From Mucilaginibacter gracilis (lineage in GTDB: Bacteria > Bacteroidota > Bacteroidia > Sphingobacteriales > Sphingobacteriaceae), in assembly GCF_003633615.1 (NCBI RefSeq), contig NZ_RBKU01000001.1, forward strand, positions 5,518,001-5,582,000: a stretch of 64,000 nucleotides of DNA, read 5' to 3'. Both the position numbers and the translations under genes were made by a program. Shown piece after piece: positions 32,252 to 41,739 of the stretch. Position 1 is the first letter of the stretch; every line of letters starts with the position of its first letter. The notes under the pieces were generated by a model. That model was not told the origin of the DNA. It searched no databases and saw only the letters and a program-made list of their open reading frames with translations.

Positions 32252-32619
32252 ATATTTTTATTTATTTTAGGTTATTATATTAATCACCGCTAACCTAACG
32301 CGCTAAGCTAATAGCCATTTATACAAATCAATCATAAATTTTTATGATTACCAAACTTAAGATTTGGCCGGTGCCGTGTTTTTTATTGCTAATAACAACT
32401 ATTCGCATAAGCAAACTTTACGCAAGGTAATACCTTGGCCTGGCACAGCTTTTTAGGCCAAACAGTTTTAAGTAATTGATATAAAACAATGCACAGTAAA
32501 GCAAACCCGGGGTTAATAACGGTTTTATTACCGTATTTATACGGTAATGATGGTGGTTTTTTGAATTTAACTTTATAACAGTGAATAAGTTATAAATCAA
32601 AACCCAAACAAACAAAATC
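32252..32619. other. Intergenic region without recognisable gene
   Basis: AT-rich region between divergent genes; it should hold the promoters of both. Apart from a small inverted repeat GGTTTTATTACCGTATTTATACGG near 32520, nothing stands out. Confidence 0.4.
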
Positions 32620-34068
32620 ATGAAATCAATTATTATTTTACTGGCGCTTTTAGCTTTGATGAAGCTGGAAAGCTACGCCCAAACTGTAAATAACATTTTA
32701 GATGGCATTGTAGTGAAAAAACGCGAAAAAATATTGCTCAGATTAGACTCAAGCAACAAGCTTTGGTATGATGTAAGCGAAGCAAGTTTAAACGGAGGAT
32801 CGTTAAACTGGACACCCTATAACGATAAAAGTTACTTTTTAATAAAAAATAATGCCGTAAATATTTATGTGCAACCCGTTAACCCGCTTAGCTTGGGTAT
32901 AAATTCAGAGATCACTTCGAGGATAGACGAGGTATCTTCTGCATCTGCTGCCGCGATAGCAACTATAGTTAGCAATATCAAAACATTTGCCGGATCATCC
33001 GGTGGGACTAATAAACAAGGCTTCATAAAAAGCTTAGATGAGCGAACCGTTGCCGACGTGCCAGATTGTAGTATTAAGTACAATAATTTTATCGAACTAT
33101 TTAACGCTACTGCGGATTCTTTAAAAAACAATCAGAAATCGGAAACTATAAAAATTTTTACTGATCTTAAAAATTTAACCTTTGAAAGTAAGGGCTTAAC
33201 TGAAGCGGTACTTTCACCTATCAACAAAAAAATCCCTGTAATAACGCAACACTTTGATAATGTTACGGCTCTTGTAAAAAGACTGCAAGATACCCTGGCA
33301 GCATTTGAATGCGACGATGCTTACACAAGCTTTATATTTAAGCAAGTTGCGGCATCCACAATAACAAATATTCAAACTGAACTTGCTAACCAAGTAAAAC
33401 GGCTTACCATTTTAAAAGAAGCAGCCGACCTGGTTAACAAAGCTTATAATGATGCGGCCAGTAACCAGATCAATATGTTAAACTGGTTTGTAAATATTGG
33501 TACTCCGCAAGCGGTTACCGGCACAATTAAAGATTTCAATCTAAAAATTAATAAAACCGGGTATGAGCTTTCTCCCGCAAAGGAAATTGTAACCTCAAAA
33601 ACCGAAACTTTAGCTACTTACACCATCAGCGTTCGCAAATTTGATTGGTTTGTACCCGAAGTATGGGCCGGCGTAGTTTATTCGGATATAAGTTATCCTA
33701 AGTATGGCACCGCTACCGATGCTTCGGGAAAAATGACTGTTGCCGATGGCGGTAGCGACAACGTATCTAAATATAGTGTAACTACCATGCTAAACTTTAA
33801 CCTTTTTATTGCCAACTCAAGCATACATCCTTTTATACAGGCCGGTGTGGGTGCCAGTACAGATTATCCGGCCCTATTTTTAGGTGCGGGTTTAAAAATT
33901 AGCGATAAGTTATCCTTTTCGGTAGGTGGTGCTTCGCCTTGGGTTAAAAGGTTAAAAACCCTAAAAATTGGCGATACCGTTACCGGCACCGCCGATATTG
34001 ATAAAGATACCGAGTACGCTTTTAAAGGTTTTTACCGCGTATACTACGGCTTGCAATATAAGTTGTAA
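32620..34068 (+). CDS. Secreted hypothetical protein with C-terminal barrel-like region
   Basis: A 482-residue exported protein (signal peptide ending KLESYAQ) that I do not recognise. The middle (about 100-300) is helical and coiled-coil-like with periodic D/N/T residues. The last ~150 residues alternate strands with terminal aromatic/Gly patterns (FVPEVWAGVVYSDISYPKYG, TTMLNFNLFIANSSIHPFIQAGVGASTDYPALFLGAGLKISDKLSFSVGGA, FYRVYYGLQYKL), like a small outer-membrane barrel. Composition is slightly more AT-rich than neighbours. It stands alone and has a hairpin terminator. Confidence 0.7.
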   Translation: MKSIIILLALLALMKLESYAQTVNNILDGIVVKKREKILLRLDSSNKLWYDVSEASLNGGSLNWTPYNDKSYFLIKNNAVNIYVQPVNPLSLGINSEITSRIDEVSSASAAAIATIVSNIKTFAGSSGGTNKQGFIKSLDERTVADVPDCSIKYNNFIELFNATADSLKNNQKSETIKIFTDLKNLTFESKGLTEAVLSPINKKIPVITQHFDNVTALVKRLQDTLAAFECDDAYTSFIFKQVAASTITNIQTELANQVKRLTILKEAADLVNKAYNDAASNQINMLNWFVNIGTPQAVTGTIKDFNLKINKTGYELSPAKEIVTSKTETLATYTISVRKFDWFVPEVWAGVVYSDISYPKYGTATDASGKMTVADGGSDNVSKYSVTTMLNFNLFIANSSIHPFIQAGVGASTDYPALFLGAGLKISDKLSFSVGGASPWVKRLKTLKIGDTVTGTADIDKDTEYAFKGFYRVYYGLQYKL

Positions 34069-34092
34069 CCACAAAGCCTGCCCCTTAATTGC

Positions 34093-34137
34093 AACAGCTT
34101 GCGCATTTTACTATGCTGCAAGCTGTTTGTGTTTTTA
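34093..34137 (+). terminator. Hairpin terminator
   Basis: Arms AACAGCTTGC / GCAAGCTGTT around a 15-base loop, followed by TGTGTTTTTA. It ends the secreted hypothetical gene and may serve the convergent permease gene. Confidence 0.75.
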
Positions 34138-36669
34138 TACGTCGCGGCGTAAAATTTCTAAAGGGGGTTTGCTTAACACGCCCCGGCTGTTTAGCAAGCC
34201 TATTGCTACGGTTAGCAAACTTACGAGGCTAAATATGCCAAGCACGGGTAAAATATGCGGCGTAAAAGCAGCGTCGAAGGTAAATTTGGCAAGGGCCCAA
34301 CTCCCTGCAAGGGCCAGCAGTAAGCCGGTTGCGGCGGCTAAGGTGCCTAAAAACAAATACTCCAACGCGGTTATGGCCAGTATTTGTTTGCGGCTTGCGC
34401 CCAGGGTGCGCAGCAAAACACTTTCTTGTATACGCTGGTATTTACTAATGCGTACCGATGCTATTAAAACAATAATACCCGTAAGGATACTGAAACCTGC
34501 CATAAACTGGATAACGAAGCCTATTTTATTGAGCAACTCGTCGATAACGGAAAGGATAAGTGCGAGATCGATAACCGAGATGTTGGGGAAGTTGCGCACC
34601 ATAGTTTGCTGAAAGCTTGCCGATACCTTACTGTTGGGTACACGGCTAATATCAACATAAAAGCGTGGGGCCTGCTCTAACACGCCTGCCGGGAAAACCA
34701 CCAAAAAATTGCTTTGCACGCGGTTATAGTTAACCTGGCGCAAACTTTTTATCTGCGTAAGCATGGGTACACCTTGTACGTTAAACAGCAATTTATCGTT
34801 AAGATGCAGGCGGCTGCGGTGGGCGTAACGCTCTTCTACCGAGATGGGAATAACTTGGTTTGGCGATGATTTGCCTATCCATTTCCCTTCGGTAATTTTT
34901 TCGGTATTGGTGAGCGAATCGCGGTAGGTTACCCGGTACTCGCGCGTCATCACAAAATGCGGCGGCAATTTAAGGCTGGTATCCTTTTTTAACTGCGCAT
35001 AGTTTTTTCCGTTTATCTCTGTCAAAGCCATGGTAACAATGGGCACCTGCGAAATTACCGGAAGGTTTTGTTTTTTGATGAGTGCCGCAACACCCTCTTT
35101 TTGATTGGCCTGTATATCAAACAATATCATATTGGGCTGGTTTCCGCTTGACGACATACTTACCCGCTCCATGAGTATACCCTGGATAAAAAACAGCGTA
35201 CAAATAAAAGCCGTACCCAAACCAATAGAAATAATTAATATAACCGACTGGTTATTTGGCCGGTACAAATTTGAAAAGCCCTGCCGCCACAAGTAACTCC
35301 ACGAAAAGGGGAAAAACCTTTTTACCAGCCACATTAACAGCCGCGCCATACCCGCCAGTATTAAAAAGGCCAGCAAAATGCAAATAACAAATACCACGGT
35401 TTGCACCACGCTTTGCAGTTGCAAATAGGTAAAGCCCGCAATAAACAGCAAAATAAGTGCGTAAACCAGCCATTTTAAAGGGTCGCGCGTGAGGCTGGTT
35501 TCCTCAAAGCTCATGCGCAGGGTATTTAGCGGCGATACATTACGCACCGATAACAATGGCGATAACGCAAACAAAACCGAAATAATAAGGCCAAGCAATA
35601 TGCCCTGCCCTATGGCTTTCCACGATATGGTTACATCAATAACAAAGGGTATAAAATCTTTAAGCACAACGGGCAATATCTGCTGAATAACCGTGCCCAG
35701 TAACGAACCAATGATGGAACCTATTAGCCCCACGCCTACTATCTGTATCAAATAAATTAAAAATGCCTGCGCGGCTTTTACGCCCAGGCAGCGCAGCACG
35801 GCAATGGTGGCAATTTTTTCGCGCACGTAAATGTGTATGGCACTGGCAACGCCAATGCAGCCTAAAAGCAGGGCAATAAAACCAACAAGGGCCAAAAAGC
35901 TGGTTAAATCGGCAAACGATTTTCCGGTTTGCTCTTTTTGTGTGTCTATGGTATCGTAATTGATCCCCTCTTTCTCCAAACGGGGTTCAATGTTTTTTAC
36001 CAGTTTGGCCATATCAACCTGGTGGTTGTATTTAAAATAGTACTTGTAGGTTAGGCGGCTGCCTTGCTGTACCAGGCCCGTTTGCTGCAAATACTGAAAC
36101 GGAATGTAAACTATAGGCGCTACGCTTGATGCCACGCCGCTTTGGCCGGGTGCTTTGTTTAATATACCCGCTATTTTAAAAGCCTGCTTGCCTACATGTA
36201 TGGTATCGCCAACTTTGGCGCCAAATTGCAGCACCAGGGTTTTATCAACCAGGGCATCGTTGCTGTTTTTAAAGTTTTTGCCGGCGGCTTCGGGCGTGGT
36301 TTCCAAATCGCCATAGTACGGAAAAGCACCTTGCAGGGCTTTGATCTGTATCAGCCGCGTGCCTTTGCTAAATTGCACCATCGACACAAAATCGCGCTCC
36401 TGACTTTTATCGTCACCCAACGAATCAATAAGTTTTTGGATGGGCGGCGTTACCGCTTTGTTGGCCGATATTACCAGGTCGGCACCAATTAAGGTAGCGG
36501 CCTGGTCGGTAATGTTTTGCTTTAAATTATCCCCAAAAGAGTAAATAGCCACCAGCGCGGCAATACCCAGCACAATTGACGATACAAAAAGGAACAGGCG
36601 CGAACGGTTTTTCCGGCTATCGCGCCAGGCCATTTTAAAAAGCCAGGGCAGGTTTAAGGGTTGTTTCAT
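34135..36669 (-). CDS. ABC transporter permease, YbbP-like (FtsX family)
   Basis: An 844-residue inner-membrane permease with two FtsX domains. The first TM helix is near residues 22-45; a large periplasmic region follows; three helices sit near 258-375 (FLALVGFIALLLGCIGVASAIHIYVREKIATIAVLRCLG motif) and more between 395 and 500; the last three helices (IQFMAGFSILTGIIVLIASVRISKYQRIQESVLLRTLGASRKQ...) form the second FtsX block. Family relatives extract lipid-linked or membrane-embedded substrates; in Escherichia coli YbbAP sits next to tesA, as here. The partner ATPase gene is upstream on the same strand, separated by 356 bases containing a GC palindrome. Confidence 0.88.
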   Translation of the reverse strand: MKQPLNLPWLFKMAWRDSRKNRSRLFLFVSSIVLGIAALVAIYSFGDNLKQNITDQAATLIGADLVISANKAVTPPIQKLIDSLGDDKSQERDFVSMVQFSKGTRLIQIKALQGAFPYYGDLETTPEAAGKNFKNSNDALVDKTLVLQFGAKVGDTIHVGKQAFKIAGILNKAPGQSGVASSVAPIVYIPFQYLQQTGLVQQGSRLTYKYYFKYNHQVDMAKLVKNIEPRLEKEGINYDTIDTQKEQTGKSFADLTSFLALVGFIALLLGCIGVASAIHIYVREKIATIAVLRCLGVKAAQAFLIYLIQIVGVGLIGSIIGSLLGTVIQQILPVVLKDFIPFVIDVTISWKAIGQGILLGLIISVLFALSPLLSVRNVSPLNTLRMSFEETSLTRDPLKWLVYALILLFIAGFTYLQLQSVVQTVVFVICILLAFLILAGMARLLMWLVKRFFPFSWSYLWRQGFSNLYRPNNQSVILIISIGLGTAFICTLFFIQGILMERVSMSSSGNQPNMILFDIQANQKEGVAALIKKQNLPVISQVPIVTMALTEINGKNYAQLKKDTSLKLPPHFVMTREYRVTYRDSLTNTEKITEGKWIGKSSPNQVIPISVEERYAHRSRLHLNDKLLFNVQGVPMLTQIKSLRQVNYNRVQSNFLVVFPAGVLEQAPRFYVDISRVPNSKVSASFQQTMVRNFPNISVIDLALILSVIDELLNKIGFVIQFMAGFSILTGIIVLIASVRISKYQRIQESVLLRTLGASRKQILAITALEYLFLGTLAAATGLLLALAGSWALAKFTFDAAFTPHILPVLGIFSLVSLLTVAIGLLNSRGVLSKPPLEILRRDV

Positions 36670-36751
36670 TTTTTTGTTATTGAGTTATTAGGGTGATTGA
36701 GCTATTGGGTTGAGTGGTTGAGACAATAATGCTTATAACACCACGAATGGC

Positions 36752-36881
36752 CTATTCCCTCCCCACGGGAGGGGCGCGTTGGGTTGTGAAATGGCAGGGA
36801 GGGGTTTATTCGCCTTGCTTTTGCATAAACCCCTCCCTACACCCTCCCGTGGGGAGGGAATCGCACTGGCCCAGGCTTTTT
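36752..36881 (+). repeat. Dispersed ~130-bp GC palindrome, copy F
   Basis: Forward-orientation copy: ATTCCCTCCCCACGGGAGGG, GCGCGTTGGGTTGTG, GGCAGGGAGGGGTTTAT / ATAAACCCCTCCC, GTGGGGAGGGAATCGCAC. It lies between two genes that should form an operon (ATPase then permease). The remaining bases of this 356-base gap are non-coding and include a word-rich stretch (TTATTGAGTTATTAGGGTGATTGAG). Confidence 0.85.
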
Positions 36882-37025
36882 GCTTTAGTATAATTACGCA
36901 TTTATAATATGTATTATTTGGCTTCCTCACGTTAAATATGGTGCAAATTCATCGCAATCAAAAGATTTCTCCTTCCGGTCGGAATGACGTCTTTTTTTGA
37001 TTTTTGACTTTTTAATTTTGACTTA

Positions 37026-37712
37026 TCACGCATTTGTTTTCTCATCACTTACCAAATGGCCGCCTTTTATGCGTATTATTCTTTGGGTTTTTGATGCCAG
37101 TTCCAAATCGTGGGTAACCAATATTAGTGTGGTTCCGGCTTCGCGGTTTAGGTCGAACAGTAATTTTACCACCTTTTCGCTGGTTTCGGCATCCAGGTTG
37201 CCGGTGGGTTCGTCGGCAAATAATATTTTGGGTTGGTTGGAGAATGCCCGCGCCAACGATACCCGCTGCTGCTCGCCGCCCGATAGCTGCGCCGGGTAAT
37301 GGTGCCCCCTCGCCGAAAGGCCAACCTTATCCAACAATTCTAAAGCGCGGGGTTTAATGTTTTTTTCGCCGCGCAGCTCCAAAGGCACCATTACGTTTTC
37401 TAAGGCGGTGAGGGTTGGCAATAGCTGGAAGTTTTGAAAAATAAAGCCCACGTACTGGTTGCGCACCTGCGCCCGTTCATCTTCGGTAAGCGAATCGAGC
37501 CGGATGCCGTTCAGTTCTACCGCGCCACTGCTTGATCGGTCTAACCCGGCGCAAAGGCCCAGCAACGTAGTTTTGCCACTGCCGGATGGCCCCACAATGG
37601 CCGCTGTAGACCCTGCCTCGATGCCAAAGTTAATGTTATGTAATACGGTTAGGGGCTGGCCGCCGCTTTGGTAGGTTTTGCTGAGATCGGTAATGTTGAG
37701 GATAGTTTCCAC
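37026..37712 (-). CDS. ABC transporter ATP-binding protein, YbbA-like
   Basis: A 228-residue LolD-family ATPase. Walker A GPSGSGKTT, Q-loop in GFIFQNFQLLP, signature LSGGEQQR, Walker B ILFADEPTGNLD and H-loop LVTHD are all present. I choose the GTG at 37712 (METILNITDLSKTY), giving the normal family length; an upstream ATG at 37772 would add 20 basic residues. It should pair with the FtsX-type permease downstream and energise extraction of a membrane substrate or a mechanotransmission step. Confidence 0.9.
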   Translation of the reverse strand: METILNITDLSKTYQSGGQPLTVLHNINFGIEAGSTAAIVGPSGSGKTTLLGLCAGLDRSSSGAVELNGIRLDSLTEDERAQVRNQYVGFIFQNFQLLPTLTALENVMVPLELRGEKNIKPRALELLDKVGLSARGHHYPAQLSGGEQQRVSLARAFSNQPKILFADEPTGNLDAETSEKVVKLLFDLNREAGTTLILVTHDLELASKTQRIIRIKGGHLVSDEKTNA

Positions 37713-37870
37713 TAATTGTTTTTTTGGAATGTGGGCGCGGTTTGTTTTAATTTGCCGTGCCCGGTTAGTCAATTATTAAATGTTTGTAAAGTAGCCAAAT
37801 AGCTAAACTTAAATGTCACCGGGATGTTTAAAAGCAACATCGGTATTACTATTCATTAGAAAACAAAAAC

Positions 37871-38554
37871 ATGCATAAGTTACAATATTTAACGCTCATC
37901 ATTGTCATAATTTTAAGCAGTGCCTGCGGCAGCCCCAACACCACCGTCGGTAAAGCCGATACCACCACTACCCCAACCCAACCCGCACAGGCCGCAAACA
38001 CCAAAACCATTTTATTTTTTGGCGACAGCCTAACTGCCGGCTACGGTTTAGACGACCCGCAAGCCGAATCGTTCCCGGCACTGATACAGGCTAAACTGGA
38101 TTCGGCAAAGCTGCCTTACAAGGTTATAAACGGCGGCCTTAGCGGCGAAACCACGGCAGGTGGCCGATCGCGCATTGACTGGCTGCTTAAACAGCGGGTT
38201 GATATTTTTATACTGGAGCTTGGTGCCAACGATGGCCTGCGCGGCCTGCAAACCGCCGAAACCCAAAAAAACCTGCAAGCCATTGTTGATAAGGTTAAGG
38301 CAAAGTACCCGCAAGCCAAACTGATACTAACCGGCATGATGGTGCCGCCCAACATGGGGGCAGATTATGCTAACGCCTTTAAAGCCGTTTTCCCGGCTGT
38401 TGCTAAAAAAAACAACATGGCCTTTTTGCCCTTTTTACTCCAAAACGTAGCCGGCATTAAAGACCTTAACCAGGCCGACGGCATACACCCCACCGCAAAA
38501 GGTGCTAAAATTGTTGCCAACAACGTTTGGGGAGTGCTGAAGGGAGAGCTTTGA
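37871..38554 (+). CDS. Lipoprotein SGNH/GDSL esterase, TesA-like arylesterase
   Basis: A 227-residue SGNH hydrolase. Signal peptide with lipobox LSSAC (C19) gives an envelope-anchored protein. SGNH residues: Ser in FFGDSLTAGYG, Gly in LSGETTAGG, Asn in ELGANDGL, Asp and His in DGIHPTAKGA. It matches the thioesterase I/protease I/lysophospholipase L1 family (TesA). It is divergent from the YbbA-like ATPase, the same trio as in enterobacteria, which supports a joint role in membrane lipid handling (inference). Short low-complexity T/P stretch follows the lipobox. Confidence 0.9.
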   Translation: MHKLQYLTLIIVIILSSACGSPNTTVGKADTTTTPTQPAQAANTKTILFFGDSLTAGYGLDDPQAESFPALIQAKLDSAKLPYKVINGGLSGETTAGGRSRIDWLLKQRVDIFILELGANDGLRGLQTAETQKNLQAIVDKVKAKYPQAKLILTGMMVPPNMGADYANAFKAVFPAVAKKNNMAFLPFLLQNVAGIKDLNQADGIHPTAKGAKIVANNVWGVLKGEL

Positions 38555-38567
38555 TTAGGCGGGCAGA

Positions 38568-38703
38568 TGACGGAGTACAGATGACGGAGGACAGATGACA
38601 GATGTCGAAGACGAATGATTTGATGTTCTCGGAGAGCTTCCGATTTCTGACCTCCGTCATCTGCCCTCCGAAAACCGTCCTCCGTCCTCTGCGTTCTGTA
38701 CTC
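38568..38703. repeat. Iterated-word imperfect hairpin between tesA-like and cobA
   Basis: Left arm repeats GATGACGGAGTACA / GATGACGGAGGACA; right arm contains the complement in shuffled order (CTCCGTCATCTGCC, CGTCCTCCGTCCTC, TGTACTCCG). It sits between convergent gene ends and may serve as a terminator for both. Confidence 0.6.
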
Positions 38704-38707
38704 CGAT

Positions 38708-39439
38708 TCAATATTTCAACTCCCCAACAACGTTGCCAATAATGATGATGGCCGGGTGGGTTAGTTGCTGCTGGTGCGCCAGGCGGGGCAAATCACTTAT
38801 GATGCCTTTTACCGAGCGTTGGTGCGGTAGCGAAGCGTGTTGTATAATTGCTGCGGGCATGTGGCCGTTACCGGCATCAACATAGGTTTGGGCAATTTGG
38901 TCCAGCTTTTTCATGCCCATATAAATTACCACGGTAGCGTTGCTTTGCATAGCCAGGCATAAATCTGCCGAAAGGCGACCGTCCTTTTTTGTACCCGTAA
39001 CCATCCAAACACTCTCGCTCACCGAGCGGTGCGTTAGCGGAATATCTAAAAAGCCACTGGCCTGCATACTGGTTATGCCGGGTATAAAAAAGGTTTCTAT
39101 ACCGTTTTCGCGTGCAAAAAGCACTTCTTCGTAACCACGTCCAAAAATAAAAGGGTCGCCGCCTTTAAGGCGCACAATAAGGCCCTTTTCAAAAGCCTTT
39201 TCTTTAATCAGTTCCAATATCCGCTCTTGCGTGGTATAATCCCCGTAAGGGAGCTTGCCTACATAAATTTTTTCGCAATCGTCTCGGGTATAGGCCAGCA
39301 ACTCTTTGCTGGCTAAATTATCATAAAGCACAGCGTTGGCCTGTTGTAATATTTTGTACCCCTTTATGGTAATCAGTTCAGGGTCGCCGGGGCCGGCGCC
39401 CATTACGTATAGTTGGGGTATTATGGGGGTGTTGGTCAT
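38708..39439 (-). CDS. cobA: Uroporphyrinogen-III C-methyltransferase
   Basis: A 243-residue SUMT that twice methylates uroporphyrinogen III (C2, C7) with SAM, giving precorrin-2 for siroheme or B12. Motifs: VMGAGPGDPELITIKG (SAM loop), IVRLKGGDPFIFGRGYEE, IPGITSMQASG and PAAIIQHASLPHQR. It lacks the CysG-type dehydrogenase/ferrochelatase domain. It is divergent from the MoeB/ThiF-like gene; siroheme plus Moco is the usual cofactor pair for nitrate/nitrite assimilation, but no such reductase is in the window. B12 synthesis itself is not supported because no other cob genes are seen. Confidence 0.95.
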   Translation of the reverse strand: MTNTPIIPQLYVMGAGPGDPELITIKGYKILQQANAVLYDNLASKELLAYTRDDCEKIYVGKLPYGDYTTQERILELIKEKAFEKGLIVRLKGGDPFIFGRGYEEVLFARENGIETFFIPGITSMQASGFLDIPLTHRSVSESVWMVTGTKKDGRLSADLCLAMQSNATVVIYMGMKKLDQIAQTYVDAGNGHMPAAIIQHASLPHQRSVKGIISDLPRLAHQQQLTHPAIIIIGNVVGELKY

Positions 39440-39635
39440 AAATAAAAAAAATCGTGCCTGTAATATCAGGCAGCTTATTGGGTAGTTATTGCAGGCCTGT
39501 AAAAAACTTGCTCATTAAAAAATTTGTACATTATAAAGTATTAGCGGCACCAGGCTACTAACTTAAAAACTTACCCAAAACTAACCTAATAAACCATAGG
39601 TTTTAATACGTTTGTAAACGGATTTTAATACCTTA

Positions 39636-40682
39636 ATGACAGAAGCAGCAAAAACATATTATCAAAGCCACAGCAAACTTAACTTTATTGGTACCAATGG
39701 GCAACTAAAAATTAACGATGCCAAAGTACTTGTAGTTGGCGCCGGCGGCCTGGGTTGCCCCTGCCTGCTTTACCTTGCCGGATGCGGCGTTGGCACCATT
39801 GGCATTGCCGATTTTGATACCGTAAGCGTAACCAACCTGCACCGCCAAATAATTTACAATTACGAGGATGTGGGCCAAAGCAAGGTTGCAGTAGCCAAAA
39901 CAAGGTTGTTACAGCATAATCCGTTTATCCGTATTAACGTGCACCGTTTACAGGTTGACGAAACTAATGTGCTGGAATTGATTGAACAATACGATATTAT
40001 TGTTGATGGCACCGATAATTTTGCCGTGCGCTACCTCATTAACGATGCCTGTGTTTACCTTAATAAGCCCTTGGTTTATGGCGCAATTTACCAAACCGAA
40101 GGCCATGTAACAGTATTTAACTACCAAAATTCGGCCACGCTGCGCTGCCTTTTTGCCGAGCCCGATGCCGAAACCTATGTACCCAATTGCGCCGACGTTG
40201 GTGCCTACAACATAATAACCAACATCATAGGCGTAATGATGGCCGGCGAAGCCATAAAAGTTATACTGCAAAACCCCGATGTGCTGGCTAACAAACTGGC
40301 AACCTACAATGCGGTATCGGTTGAGTTAAAAACCATTAATTACAAACCCAACCCGCAAAGCCGCACAACCAGCAAAATTCGTTTTGAGCAAACCACAGGC
40401 CCGATAGAAATATCGCCCGAACTATTTGCCACGCTGCACCCGGGCAGCTACCACTTAATTGATGTACGCGAAGATTGGGAACGCGATAACCACCACATTG
40501 GCGGCCAGCATATCCCGCTAAAAGCGTTAACTAACCATAATTTTTCGGAATTACTTAAAAACCAGCAAATTATATTGTACTGCCAGGTTGGTGCCCGCAG
40601 CCAAGCCGCCGCACAATTTATGCGCAAATTGGGCTACACCAATGCATTGAGCTTAAAAGGCGGGTTAAATGGTATTGGTTGA
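39636..40682 (+). CDS. moeB: MoeB/ThiF family adenylyltransferase with rhodanese domain
   Basis: A 348-residue E1-like enzyme. The ATP-binding Rossmann motif is VVGAGGLGCPCLLYLAGCGVGTIGIADFDTVSVTNLHRQIIY; the activating Cys lies in VPNCADVGAYN. A C-terminal rhodanese domain (from ~260; LIDVREDWERDNHHIGGQHIPL) has the sulfur-carrying Cys in LYCQVGARS. It adenylates the C-terminal Gly of MoaD and donates sulfur, recharging molybdopterin synthase (MoeZ-like). The second zinc CxxC seen in E. coli MoeB is not evident. Orientation and neighbours (MOSC, moaCB) support a Moco role rather than thiamine. Confidence 0.9.
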   Translation: MTEAAKTYYQSHSKLNFIGTNGQLKINDAKVLVVGAGGLGCPCLLYLAGCGVGTIGIADFDTVSVTNLHRQIIYNYEDVGQSKVAVAKTRLLQHNPFIRINVHRLQVDETNVLELIEQYDIIVDGTDNFAVRYLINDACVYLNKPLVYGAIYQTEGHVTVFNYQNSATLRCLFAEPDAETYVPNCADVGAYNIITNIIGVMMAGEAIKVILQNPDVLANKLATYNAVSVELKTINYKPNPQSRTTSKIRFEQTTGPIEISPELFATLHPGSYHLIDVREDWERDNHHIGGQHIPLKALTNHNFSELLKNQQIILYCQVGARSQAAAQFMRKLGYTNALSLKGGLNGIG

Positions 40683-40689
40683 TTAGGTG

Positions 40690-40880
40690 CTTTCGTTTAT
40701 AGTTGATAGATCATGGTTCATAGTTGATGGTTCATAGTTTTATACGGGGTTATAGTTAATGGTTTTGTGGTTGTTATGCACTATAAGTGTTCTCTGGCTT
40801 GTCTTTCCATAAACCATCAACCATGATCTATTAACTTCTTACCATGAACCATCATCCATCAACTATGAACACTCTTCCAT
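40690..40880. repeat. Iterated-word imperfect hairpin between moeB and the MOSC gene
   Basis: Left arm: GTTTATAGTTGATAGATCAT, GGTTCATAGTTGATGGTTCA; right arm: ACCATCAACCATGATCTATT and ATGAACCATCATCCATCAAC. Central part unpaired. The Moco transcript would have to cross it if the genes form one operon. Confidence 0.6.
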
Positions 40881-40899
40881 AATCGCTACCTTTACCCCT

Positions 40900-41736
40900 A
40901 TGCTACGCGTAAGCCAATTATTTATTTATCCCATCAAATCGCTGGGCGGTGTTGAGCTTACTTCGGCTGCCGTTACCGATCGTGGTTTGGAGCTCGACAG
41001 GCGCTGGATGCTGGTTGATAACAATAACCGCTTTTTAAGTCAGCGCGAATTTGTGCAAATGGCCCTGCTTAAAGTTAGCCTTTCGGCAGATGGTTTACTG
41101 GTAAATCATGCACCAACAAACAGGCAAATACTCATTCCCTTTGAACCTCAAACCAAGCAATTTGGCGAGTTTACCATCTGGGACGATACCTGCACCGGCC
41201 AATATGTTAGTGCCGACGCCGATGCCTGGTTTAGCAACGCACTGCAACACCCTTGCCGCCTGGTTTATATGCCCAACCAAAGCAAACGCCTGGTTGACCC
41301 CGAATTTAAATACGTTACCCAACACAAAATAACATCCTTTAGCGATGCTTATCCATTTTTGATAATTGGCCAGTCGTCGCTGGACGATTTGAACCAACGG
41401 CTTGAGGTTAAACTGCCTATGGATCGCTTTCGCCCCAACATTGTTTTTACCGGCGGCCAACCTTATGCCGAAGATACCATGGCCCAATTTACCATTGGCA
41501 CCGTGCAATTTACGGGTTCAAAGCTTTGCGCGCGCTGTAACATCCCCACCATAAACCAACAAACCGGGGCCGTTGCCAAAGAACCTACGCGCACCCTGGC
41601 CAAATATCGCCAAAGCAAAAACAAAGTATATTTCGGTCAAAACCTAATTCACAACGGCCACGGAACCATTAGCATTGGCGATATAATTGAGGTTGCCGAA
41701 GTGAAAGAAATGTTAAACTCATTAACCCCTGCATAA
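40900..41736 (+). CDS. MOSC domain protein (YcbX/mARC-like)
   Basis: A 278-residue protein. The N-terminal MOSC_N beta-barrel begins LRVSQLFIYPIKSLGGVELTSAAVTDRGLELDRRWMLVD, and the C-terminal MOSC domain has RFRPNIVFTG (molybdopterin-contacting Arg) and the Mo-ligand cysteine region in TGSKLCARCNIPTINQQTG. Relatives carry Moco with cysteine and reduce N-hydroxylated compounds (mARC, YcbX). YcbX's extra ferredoxin domain is absent, so electrons must come from a separate protein. It precedes moaCB by 3 bases, consistent with co-expression. Confidence 0.9.
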   Translation: MLRVSQLFIYPIKSLGGVELTSAAVTDRGLELDRRWMLVDNNNRFLSQREFVQMALLKVSLSADGLLVNHAPTNRQILIPFEPQTKQFGEFTIWDDTCTGQYVSADADAWFSNALQHPCRLVYMPNQSKRLVDPEFKYVTQHKITSFSDAYPFLIIGQSSLDDLNQRLEVKLPMDRFRPNIVFTGGQPYAEDTMAQFTIGTVQFTGSKLCARCNIPTINQQTGAVAKEPTRTLAKYRQSKNKVYFGQNLIHNGHGTISIGDIIEVAEVKEMLNSLTPA

Positions 41737-41739
41737 CAC

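Noticed and set aside
36733..36930. Short open frame over copy F palindrome
   Set aside because: Same reason as copy C: product of the repeat, not a gene.
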